Assembly (NCBI GenBank): GCA_005882715.1
Contig: VBEI01000089.1
Span: 1-5,169 of the forward strand
Direction: 5' to 3'
DNA length: 5,169 nt
Source of the DNA: Chloroflexota bacterium
GTDB lineage: Bacteria; Chloroflexota; Dehalococcoidia; SM23-28-2; RBG-16-64-32
In this document: positions 1 to 4,666 of the stretch, in pieces
How positions within the stretch are numbered: the stretch's first letter is position 1
How the letters are laid out: every line of letters begins with the position of its first letter
The notes under the pieces: generated by a model
Database searches by the model: none
What the model saw: the letters and a program-made list of their open reading frames with translations, nothing else
Told to the model about the DNA's origin: nothing
Made by a program: the position numbers and the translations under genes

Positions 1-602
1 TGAGCGCCATCACAAACGCCGAGACGATGTGGTGCCAGGGCTTCAGCGAGCCCAACGCCGGCTCCGACCTCGCGAATCTCGCGACGCGCGCCGTCAAAGA
101 CGGCGACGACTACATCATTAACGGCCAGAAGATCTGGACATCAGGCGCACACTACGCGAACTGGATGATCCTCATCGCCCGCACGGACCAGGAGGCGCCG
201 AAGCACAAGGGCATCTCCTACTTCCTCGTCGATATGAAGACTCCCGGAATTAGCACGCGCCCGCTGATCGACATGATGAACAACCACGGCTTCAACGAAG
301 TCTTCTTCGAGAATGTCCGCGTTCCCAGGGACTGTCTGCTCGGTGAGGAGAACCGCGGCTGGTACATGGCAACGACTACGCTCGACTTCGAGCGCTCCTC
401 GATAGGCGGTGCAGTCGGCGCGCGGAAGATGCTCGAAGAACTGACCGAATACACGCGTGAGACGCCGGTCAACGGCCACCACCTCTCAGACGAAATCACG
501 GTGAAGGTGCGTCTCGCCGACGCAGCCGTCGAGGCCGAACTGGGGCGGCTGCTCTCTTATCGCGTCGCCGCCATGCAGGCGCGCGGCCTGGTCCCGAACT
601 GA
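1..602 (+). CDS. Acyl-CoA dehydrogenase (ACAD1), 5' end outside window, frame ends early at a frameshift
   Basis: FAD-dependent acyl-CoA dehydrogenases make the alpha-beta double bond in acyl-CoA thioesters in the cytoplasm and pass electrons to electron-transfer flavoprotein. The frame is open from the window edge (first full codon at base 3), so the N-terminal helical domain, roughly 130 residues, lies upstream. The ATG at 27 is internal, because the codon after it begins the conserved WCQGFSEPNAGSDLA flavin/substrate motif. The middle beta domain follows (INGQKIWTSGAHYANW, then FENVRVPRDCLLGEENRGW). The C-terminal helical domain begins at LDFERSSIGG. The Glu codon at 390-392 sits where isovaleryl-CoA dehydrogenase has its catalytic Glu (DLER context), which is an alignment made by eye. 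The frame stops at TGA 600-602 right after GLVPN, although the rest of the C-terminal domain continues in another frame. Family membership is secure; substrate cannot be read. Confidence 0.9.
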   Translation, partial: SAITNAETMWCQGFSEPNAGSDLANLATRAVKDGDDYIINGQKIWTSGAHYANWMILIARTDQEAPKHKGISYFLVDMKTPGISTRPLIDMMNNHGFNEVFFENVRVPRDCLLGEENRGWYMATTTLDFERSSIGGAVGARKMLEELTEYTRETPVNGHHLSDEITVKVRLADAAVEAELGRLLSYRVAAMQARGLVPN

Positions 603-826
603 TCGCGAAGCTGTTCAACACCGACATGCAATTGCGCATGGCCAAGGCCGGGATGGAGATCATGGGCCTCTACGGCCAGCTCGACCCGAAGAGCAAGTGG
701 GTGCCGCTAAAGGGCCGCTTCGAACGCCAGTACCTATGGCAGACCGGCCTCGCCGTCGGCGGCGGCACGACGGAGATCCAGAAGAACATCATCGCCCAGC
801 GCGGCCTCGGTATGCCGCGGGGGTAG
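596..826 (+). pseudogene. C-terminal remainder of ACAD1, displaced by a frameshift
   Basis: This stretch completes the preceding acyl-CoA dehydrogenase in a different frame. It reads ELIAKLFNTDMQLRMAKAG, then GLYGQLDPKSKW, and ends in the typical family tail GGGTTEIQKNIIAQRGLGMPRG before TAG 824-826. Relatives usually read GLVPNYEAS-AKLF at the junction, so a few residues appear to be missing and the net change is a loss of 3n+1 bases; a deletion of about 10 bases after the Asn codon would fit. The tail looks intact and uncorrupted, so the lesion is recent or is a sequence/assembly error. An ATG at 626 (within TDM) could be predicted as a small separate gene, but it has no Shine-Dalgarno and makes no independent domain. 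The Glu of the medium-chain enzymes' C-terminal catalytic motif is replaced by Gly in VGGGTTEIQ, consistent with the base lying at the DFER position instead. Confidence 0.8.
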
Positions 827-828
827 CA

Positions 829-1710
829 TTGACCGAAGCAGGGACAGCCAGGGCCGTCCGCGCTGCCGGCGCGGCCGCCCGCAAGCACGACGAAATGGTG
901 GCCGCGCGCGAGGCGCAATACGTGCGCACCCGTGGGCCGCAGCCCGACACCTGGGGCGCCATTGCCTCCCGCTTTCGAGCCGACCCCAAGCGCGAACTCG
1001 ACCCGTTCCTCGAGAAGCTAGCGTCGTTCCTCGGTCCGGCCGACGTCCTCGTTGATGTGGGCGGCGGGGCCGGCCGCAACTGTCTGCCGATGGCAAGCCA
1101 CTGCCGCGAGGTCGTCAACGTCGAGCCTTCGCCCGGCATGCTTGCCGAGTTTCGCGCCTCCGCCGACGACGCGGGGATAACCAACGCCCGCTCAATGCAA
1201 AGCGGTTGGATGGAGAGCAAACGCGTCGAAGGCGACGTTTTGCTCGCCGCCCACGTCACGTACTTCGTCCCACAGATCGAGCCGTTCATCGACAAGCTTG
1301 AGAATTCGTGCCGGCGTCGCATAATAATCGACGTCCTGACCGTGCCTCCCCCGAATCAGTCGACCGCGTTCTTCGGCCTGGTATACGGCGAAGAACTGGC
1401 ACCCGTCCCCGGACCCGAGGAATTGTTGGCGGTATTTGGCGAGATGAGTATCACGCCCGAGGTCATCGAGATAGGCGCGGCAACTGCCCGCCGGCCTCTT
1501 CCGGAGACGCGCGAGGAGGCTATTAAGAATGAGCTTGGTATCGGCTGGGTGCGTCCCGATGACATAGACCGAGCCCACCGGCTCTTTAATGAGCATTTCG
1601 ACGAGCTTTTTCTCGAAACATCAACGGGATTCGCCCGCCGCGATGCGGTAGGAGTCCGCGAACTGATGATCACCTGGGAGCCGAGCGCTCTCGGGCCCAA
1701 TAGTAGCTGA
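829..1710 (+). CDS. Class I SAM-dependent methyltransferase, TTG start
   Basis: A predicted cytoplasmic Rossmann-fold methyltransferase of 293 residues; the methyl acceptor is unknown. SAM-binding motif I is VDVGGGAGRN at residues 75-84. It is followed one strand later by VNVEPSPGM, whose Glu99 is the usual acidic residue for the SAM ribose. VEGDVLLAAHVTYF and RRIIIDVLTV resemble the following strands of the fold. The TTG at 829 lies two bases after the ACAD1 stop, with a G-rich stretch just upstream, which suggests translational coupling. The next candidate, ATG 895, has no ribosome-binding site and would trim 22 residues ahead of the core. Extending upstream to ATG 697 only reads ACAD1 out of frame into Arg-rich sequence. 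The gene lies between two acyl-CoA dehydrogenase genes and is probably co-transcribed. A role in the same lipid or polyketide-like pathway is inference from context only. Confidence 0.8.
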   Translation: MTEAGTARAVRAAGAAARKHDEMVAAREAQYVRTRGPQPDTWGAIASRFRADPKRELDPFLEKLASFLGPADVLVDVGGGAGRNCLPMASHCREVVNVEPSPGMLAEFRASADDAGITNARSMQSGWMESKRVEGDVLLAAHVTYFVPQIEPFIDKLENSCRRRIIIDVLTVPPPNQSTAFFGLVYGEELAPVPGPEELLAVFGEMSITPEVIEIGAATARRPLPETREEAIKNELGIGWVRPDDIDRAHRLFNEHFDELFLETSTGFARRDAVGVRELMITWEPSALGPNSS

Positions 1711-1714
1711 CCAA

Positions 1715-1821
1715 AAGGAGGAACGCCCCCAATGGACCTCGGACTAGACGAACAGCAGGAGATGCTCAAAAACTTTGCGCGGGACTTCCTGGAGAAGGAG
1801 TGCCCCGGATCGCTCGTGCGT
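1715..1821 (+). repeat. Diverged direct repeat, copy 1 of 2 (ACAD2 RBS plus first 30 codons)
   Basis: This segment matches 2155-2261 at a constant offset of 440 bases. The match starts in the ribosome-binding site (AAGGAGGAACGCCC in both copies) and runs through codon 30 of the dehydrogenase reading frame. Matching becomes patchy after that and is lost by about codon 34. Within the 30 codons I count nine synonymous codon differences and one amino-acid replacement (Gly versus Glu at residue 26). Confidence 0.85.
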
Positions 1822-1866
1822 GCGCTTGAGCAGTCGCCGGGCTTCAAGGTTGGAAATTGGAGGTGA
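1732..1866 (+). pseudogene. Truncated acyl-CoA dehydrogenase stub (44 codons)
   Basis: The stub has an excellent Shine-Dalgarno (AAGGAGGA 1715-1722, 9 bases before ATG) and begins MDLGLDEQQEMLKNFARDFL. This is identical to the start of the complete dehydrogenase at 2172, and 29 of the first 30 residues match. After residue 33 the sequence departs (SPGFKVGNWR) and ends at TGA 1864-1866. Nothing of the middle or C-terminal dehydrogenase domains follows, so it cannot fold or work as an enzyme. The likeliest reading is the 5' remnant of a second, ACAD2-like gene whose body was deleted. Alternatively it is a short translated leader: its stop overlaps the ribosome-binding site (1859-1866) of the membrane-protein gene beginning at 1871, so ribosomes ending here could re-initiate there. 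It is too short for most gene callers. Confidence 0.75.
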
Positions 1867-1870
1867 CCGA

Positions 1871-2101
1871 ATGAACCTCAATCGTCAGAGCCGGTGGAAA
1901 TGGCTGCTTGTAGTCATTGGAGTCTGTGTTGCCACAATTGTTGGGATCGGCGCGTACGCGTTCTCGCTTGAGGAATGGGGTGACACGCGCTTGATGATTT
2001 TCGGCGTTAGCTGGTTCAGTGCCTTCGGCGTGGGTCTGATTGCACTCGGCCTTCTCATATCCGATCTCATCGGAAGCCAGGCACGCAGCAACGGAAGCTA
2101 A
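1871..2101 (+). CDS. Small two-helix membrane protein of unknown function
   Basis: This 76-residue protein belongs to no family I recognise. Residues 1-10 carry Arg5, Arg8 and Lys10. They are followed by a hydrophobic helix at about 11-31 (WLLVVIGVCVATIVGIG), a short polar turn with acidic residues (SLEEWGDTR, 32-40), a second hydrophobic helix at about 41-65, and a polar tail with Arg72. The positive-inside rule predicts both ends in the cytoplasm and the turn outside. The chosen ATG has a strong Shine-Dalgarno, GGAGGTGA at 1859-1866, 4 bases before the ATG. An in-frame ATG at 1775 lies inside the dehydrogenase stub and is rejected. The coding sequence looks less GC-rich than its neighbours by eye. 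It is followed by a short inverted repeat (CCTGC 2102-2106 with GCAGG 2118-2122) before the ACAD2 ribosome-binding site. Confidence 0.65.
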   Translation: MNLNRQSRWKWLLVVIGVCVATIVGIGAYAFSLEEWGDTRLMIFGVSWFSAFGVGLIALGLLISDLIGSQARSNGS

Positions 2102-2154
2102 CCTGCTTGTGAAATATGCAGGCACTTCAGCCACCACAGCGACTAATCGAGACG

Positions 2155-2261
2155 AAGGAGGAACGCCCTAAATGGACCTTGGACTAGACGAACAGCAGGA
2201 GATGCTCAAGAACTTCGCCCGCGACTTCCTTGAGAAGGAGTGTCCGGAGTCGCTAGTGCGT
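2155..2261 (+). repeat. Diverged direct repeat, copy 2 of 2 (ACAD2 RBS plus first 30 codons)
   Basis: This is the partner of 1715-1821. It contains the functional ribosome-binding site AAGGAGGA (2155-2162) and the start of the complete dehydrogenase gene. The conserved spacer between ribosome-binding site and ATG shows that the duplication included the translation-initiation region, not only the coding sequence. Confidence 0.85.
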
Positions 2262-3302
2262 GAGATGGAGGAGGATGAGAAGGGGTACTCGCCCGAGCTG
2301 TGGCAGAAGATGGCGCAGCAGGGCTGGATGGGCCTCATCATCCCGGAGGAGTACAACGGGACCGGCATGAACGTCTGCGAGCTTGTCGTGCTGCTAGAAG
2401 AGTTTGGCCGCGCGCTCGTACCGGGCCCGTTCATCTCGACGGTCGTGCTCGGCGGCGTGCCGATCATGGAGGCCGGAACAGAGGAGCAGAAGCAGCAGTT
2501 CCTGCCGAAGATCGCCTCAGGCGAGCTTATTATGACCCTGGCGCTCACAGAGCCCTCCGCGAAGTGGACAGCCGACGGCGTTCAGCTCGAGGCCAAGAAG
2601 GCAGGCAACGAATACGTCGTCAACGGCACGAAGCTCTTCGTTCAGGACGCGCACGTCTCCGACCACATGATCGTCGCGGCGCGCACCGGCGGCTCCGGCG
2701 AAGACGGCATCACGCTCTTCATCGTCGACTCGAAGTCGCCCGGCATCAAATTCGAAGTGCTCAAGACGATTGCCGCCGACAAGCAGTGCGAGATCACGTT
2801 CGATAACGTGAAGGTGCCCTCCTCGAGCATGCTCGGTGGGGAAGGCCAGGGCTGGCCGATCATCGAGAAGACGAAGGACGTAGCGACCGTCGCTGCCTGC
2901 GCCTACCTCGTCGGCCTATCCCAGATGGACTTCGACGTCACGCTGAACTACGCCAAGGAGCGCGTGCAGTTCGGCCGCCCGATCGGTTCTTTCCAGGCTA
3001 TCCAACACAAACTCGCCGACGCCGTCATCGACGTCGACGGCTCGCGCTTCATTACATACAAGGCGGCCTGGAGTCTGCAGGAGGGCGAGCCCGATGCCGA
3101 TCTGATGATCAGCATGGCGAAAGCGTGGACTTCTGACGCCTCACGCCGCGTCGTCGCACACGGCCAGCAGATCCACGGCGGCATCGGCTTCACAAAGGAG
3201 TACAAGATCCAGCTCTACTTCCGGCGCCAGAAGTGGATGGAGCTGATGTGGGGCGACGCAGACTACCACCGCGAGCTGGTGGCGCAAAAGCTCGAAGTCT
3301 AA
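2172..3302 (+). CDS. Acyl-CoA dehydrogenase (ACAD2), complete; possible non-catalytic partner subunit
   Basis: The gene encodes 376 residues, normal length for the family. The N-terminal helical domain is at about 1-115 (GWMGLIIPEEYNGTG, then LLEEFGRALVPGPF). The middle beta domain is at about 118-225 (LALTEPSA, VVNGTKLFVQDA, ITFDNVKVP, MLGGEGQGW). The C-terminal helical domain carries FGRPIGSFQAIQHKLAD (267-283) and QIHGGIGFTKEY (333-344), which contact FAD and the subunit interface in relatives. The catalytic-Glu motif of medium-chain enzymes is replaced by MWGDADYHRE. At the isovaleryl-type position (DFER in ACAD1) I align Asp236 in KTKDVAT. This pattern recalls actinobacterial FadE/ChsE alpha2-beta2 pairs in which only one subunit supplies the base, so ACAD2 may be the partner of ACAD1; this is inference. 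The start is fixed by AAGGAGGA 2155-2162. The substrate is unknown: sterol side chain, branched or aromatic acyl-CoA are all possible. Confidence 0.92.
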   Translation: MDLGLDEQQEMLKNFARDFLEKECPESLVREMEEDEKGYSPELWQKMAQQGWMGLIIPEEYNGTGMNVCELVVLLEEFGRALVPGPFISTVVLGGVPIMEAGTEEQKQQFLPKIASGELIMTLALTEPSAKWTADGVQLEAKKAGNEYVVNGTKLFVQDAHVSDHMIVAARTGGSGEDGITLFIVDSKSPGIKFEVLKTIAADKQCEITFDNVKVPSSSMLGGEGQGWPIIEKTKDVATVAACAYLVGLSQMDFDVTLNYAKERVQFGRPIGSFQAIQHKLADAVIDVDGSRFITYKAAWSLQEGEPDADLMISMAKAWTSDASRRVVAHGQQIHGGIGFTKEYKIQLYFRRQKWMELMWGDADYHRELVAQKLEV

Positions 3303-3333
3303 ACGCTTTCTTGATAACGGCCGTCCGCATCTG

Positions 3334-3372
3334 TTAAGCGGGAGCTAACTTCCCGGCTATCGCCCGCGTTAA
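3334..3372 (+). terminator. Possible terminator or stem-loop after ACAD2
   Basis: TTAAGCGGG (3334-3342) pairs with CCCGCGTTAA (3363-3372) as a nine-pair stem with one bulged G. A smaller CGGGA/TCCCG pairing is possible inside the loop. It begins about 30 bases after the ACAD2 stop. No clean T-run follows, so intrinsic termination is only a possibility. Confidence 0.3.
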
Positions 3373-3380
3373 GACTAGAG

Positions 3381-3416
3381 AGTCCAACTAACCGGTCGGA
3401 CTTCAACAAGTCCCGA
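3381..3416 (+). other. Stem-loop with a competing upstream arm
   Basis: GGACTT (3398-3403) and AAGTCC (3408-3413) form a perfect six-pair stem with a four-base loop. It extends by two pairs across a bulged C to 3396-3416. AGTCC at 3381-3385 can pair with the same GGACT, so two structures exclude each other. The weak ACTTTC tract after the hairpin could make it a terminator, but pairing could also be fortuitous in a 279-base intergenic region. Confidence 0.35.
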
Positions 3417-3449
3417 ACTTTCAGATCGCGCGGCTATGGCAGCGCGAGC

Positions 3450-3469
3450 AGCGGAGATCAGGCTCCGCT
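3450..3469 (+). other. Perfect 7-bp inverted repeat upstream of the duplicated gene pair
   Basis: AGCGGAG (3450-3456) and CTCCGCT (3463-3469) flank the six-base loop ATCAGG. It lies just upstream of the duplicated block that starts at 3481 and is absent from the corresponding place in the second copy. It could be a small terminator or an operator; no T-run follows. The rest of 3303-3480 shows no coding potential that I can support. Confidence 0.3.
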
Positions 3470-3480
3470 CTTGCGGCCCG

Positions 3481-3953
3481 TTCTTGCAATGGTTTGTTAG
3501 CAGCGCGCCTGGCCAATAGAGGGCAGGCTCGTTTTGGGGCTATTGTTGCCGCTGACGTCTGTGTAGCGAAAGGAGAAGGGTATGGGACGAATCTTCGTGG
3601 CAGGCCTTGTAATCGTGATGGTCGGCGCCTTCATGGTAATCGGACTCGCATCCGAAGCTCCAAACGCGCTGGCCGGAGTGATCCCCACCGACACGCCGAC
3701 GCCGACTGCGTCGGATACACCAACGCCAAGCGCTACGGCGACGCCGACAACCACCGCCTCGGCTTCCGTTTCCGCGAGCGCCAGCGTCGCCGCGTCGGCT
3801 TCAGCAGTGCAGCCGGCCGCGGTGCCGCTTACAGGAGGCAATCCGTCCGACGGTTCGCCCAACCTGGCCCTCATTCTGGCCATAGCGCTCGGTGCGGTAG
3901 CCGGCACAGGTGGTGTGCTGGCGGCGAGCTACGGACTAACACGACGCAGCTAA
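3481..3953 (+). repeat. Tandem duplication unit, copy 1 (leader plus gene)
   Basis: The unit begins with TTCTTGCAATGGTTT and corresponds to 4066-4539, an offset of about 586 bases. Shared elements before the gene are that opening motif, GTTA shortly after it, CGTTTTGG (3530-3537), CTAT, a TGCCG-TGAC stretch and the ribosome-binding site AAAGGAGAAG. Conservation of non-coding sequence suggests the promoter or 5' leader was duplicated with the gene. Confidence 0.85.
3582..3953 (+). CDS. Small exported Thr/Pro/Ser/Ala-rich protein with PLTGG C-terminal anchor, paralogue A
   Basis: This 123-residue protein is built like a miniature surface protein. Residues 1-31 form a hydrophobic signal peptide ending in an Ala-Leu-Ala site (cleavage predicted after Ala31). 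Residues 34-58 are a Thr/Pro repeat (TPTPTAS, DTPTPSATATP). Residues 59-76 are Ala/Ser-rich. PLTGG at 82-86 is followed by a hydrophobic segment at about 94-117 and the tail RRS. That order (motif, hydrophobic helix, positive tail) matches cell-wall sorting signals of the LPxTG type, although Leu-Pro is replaced by Val-Pro-Leu. A plain C-terminal membrane anchor is the alternative. The linker looks like an extracytoplasmic, possibly O-glycosylated stalk. There is no recognisable binding or catalytic domain and no sortase gene in the window. ATG 3582 follows AAAGGAG (3569-3575) at good spacing. Confidence 0.8.
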   Translation: MGRIFVAGLVIVMVGAFMVIGLASEAPNALAGVIPTDTPTPTASDTPTPSATATPTTTASASVSASASVAASASAVQPAAVPLTGGNPSDGSPNLALILAIALGAVAGTGGVLAASYGLTRRS

Positions 3954-3987
3954 CCGCTTAGCAGAACCCTGCGGACGTCCTAAAAGG

Positions 3988-4035
3988 GCGCCCGCGCGAG
4001 AAACTGAGCCCATTCCGTCAAAAGGCGGCGGGCGC
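3988..4035 (+). other. Long-loop inverted repeat between the two paralogues
   Basis: GCGCCCGC (3988-3995) is the exact reverse complement of GCGGGCGC (4028-4035), with 32 bases between the arms. It lies 34 bases after the stop of paralogue A and ahead of the duplicated leader of paralogue B. It may reduce read-through or stabilise a transcript end, but no T-run follows and high GC raises the chance of accidental pairing. Confidence 0.35.
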
Positions 4036-4065
4036 AGTAGATCAACGCCGGTTCGCGCAATGCGT

Positions 4066-4539
4066 TTCTTGCAATGGTTTTGTTACACAACGCGCGGGAC
4101 GAATCCGCGGGTAGGGTCGTTTTGGACTATGGCTGCCGTTGACAGTTTGTAGAGTGGAAAGGAGAAGAGTATGAAGGTACTTATCGCAGGACTTGTCCTG
4201 ATGGTCGGCGCATTCATCGTAGTGGGCTTAGCGTCTGGGGCCCCGCCGGCGCTGGCCGGACTTCCGACAGACACTCCGACGCCGACGGCGTCTGAAACAC
4301 CAACGCCGACGGCAAGCGCTACGGCGACGCCGACAACCACCGCCTCGGCTTCGGTCTCCGCGAGCGCCAGCGTCGCCGCGTCGGCCTCGCCGGTGCAGCC
4401 GGCTGCGGTGCCGCTTACAGGCGGCAATCCGTCCGACGGTTCGCCGAACCTAGCCCTCATCCTGGCCATTGCGCTCGGTGCGGTAGCCGGCACAGGTGGT
4501 GTGCTGGCGGCGAGCTACGGCCTAACGCGACGCAGCTAA
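4066..4539 (+). repeat. Tandem duplication unit, copy 2 (leader plus gene)
   Basis: This is the partner of 3481-3953. The leader keeps TTCTTGCAATGGTTTTGTTA, CGTTTTGG (4118-4125), ACTATGGCTGCCGTTGAC and GGAAAGGAGAAG at nearly the same distances from the ATG, while the bases between these blocks have diverged. The two copies are clearly old enough to have collected many substitutions. Confidence 0.85.
4171..4539 (+). CDS. Small exported Thr/Pro/Ser/Ala-rich protein with PLTGG C-terminal anchor, paralogue B
   Basis: This 122-residue paralogue of the preceding gene has the same layout: signal peptide 1-29 (MKVLIAGLVLMVGAF onward) ending Ala-Leu-Ala, Thr/Pro linker 32-57, Ala/Ser linker 58-73, PLTGG 81-85, hydrophobic segment about 93-116, and terminal TRRS. 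The last 72 residues differ from paralogue A at one position only (Pro74 here, Ala there). The signal peptide and first linker vary more, and the Thr/Pro linker is longer by two residues. AAAGGAG (4158-4164) sits six bases before the ATG. A strong terminator follows 24 bases after the stop, so this gene ends a transcript. The proteins are probably displayed at the cell surface or exported membrane face. Function is unknown; a stalk, adhesin-like or envelope-coat role would be speculation. Confidence 0.8.
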   Translation: MKVLIAGLVLMVGAFIVVGLASGAPPALAGLPTDTPTPTASETPTPTASATATPTTTASASVSASASVAASASPVQPAAVPLTGGNPSDGSPNLALILAIALGAVAGTGGVLAASYGLTRRS

Positions 4540-4562
4540 CCGATTAGCCGGGCAGCCAAGCA

Positions 4563-4610
4563 GGAAGAGCCGCCTTTCGCAACCAGCGGGGCGGCTCTTC
4601 CCTGTTTGGG
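4563..4610 (+). terminator. Strong intrinsic terminator after paralogue B
   Basis: GGAAGAGCCGCC (4563-4574) and GGCGGCTCTTCC (4590-4601) form a perfect 12-pair stem around a 15-base loop. Two more pairs (CA with TG) are possible past a bulged C. TGTTTGGG follows; the T-tract is short, but the stem is by far the strongest in the window. It may also act on transcripts from the other side. Confidence 0.8.
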
Positions 4611-4623
4611 CCAAACTGCCCTA

Positions 4624-4632
4624 TGGTAGCAT
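4624..4632 (+). promoter_or_regulatory. Possible extended -10 promoter element for the lipoprotein gene
   Basis: TGGTAGCAT fits an extended -10 pattern (TGnTAnnAT). It lies just after the terminator and 34 bases before the proposed TTG start at 4667. No good -35 box is visible at the expected distance (GTTTGG at best). The position is right for a promoter, but the match is weak evidence in itself. Confidence 0.25.
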
Positions 4633-4666
4633 TCGTCGCGATGTTCCGAGCACGAAAACCCGGCGA

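Noticed and set aside
141..499. Open frames on the - strand inside ACAD1
   Set aside because: They are antisense shadows of a GC-rich gene with clear dehydrogenase motifs on the + strand.
697..828. N-terminal extension of the methyltransferase from an ATG at 697
   Set aside because: It overlaps the real C-terminus of ACAD1 in another frame, gives an Arg/His-rich non-domain sequence, and lacks a ribosome-binding site.
789..1847. Long - strand open frames across the methyltransferase and the stub
   Set aside because: They have no recognisable domain and run antisense to well-supported + strand genes; high GC explains them.
1775..1870. Upstream start (ATG 1775) for the small membrane protein
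   Set aside because: It would read through the dehydrogenase stub out of frame; ATG 1871 has a strong ribosome-binding site and a sensible membrane topology.
2300..2806. Second + strand open frame inside ACAD2
   Set aside because: Arg/Ala/His-rich shadow of the dehydrogenase in another frame, with no domain.
3690..3800. ACGCCGACG-type short repeats as a CRISPR or satellite array
   Set aside because: They encode the Thr/Pro linker in frame and have no regular spacer structure.
3497..3907. Antisense open frame repeated opposite both paralogues (also 4083-4493)
   Set aside because: Its conservation follows from the duplication of the + strand genes. Changes between copies fall at third positions of the + strand frame, so selection is on that strand.
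3494..3961. Overlapping + strand open frame around paralogue A
   Set aside because: It is not preserved in the second duplicated copy and has no signal peptide or domain, whereas the 3582 frame is preserved in both.
4139..4144. Perfect TTGACA as a -35 box upstream of paralogue B
   Set aside because: It lies about 30 bases before the ATG, so its -10 would overlap the ribosome-binding site. The matching position in paralogue A is not TTGACA.
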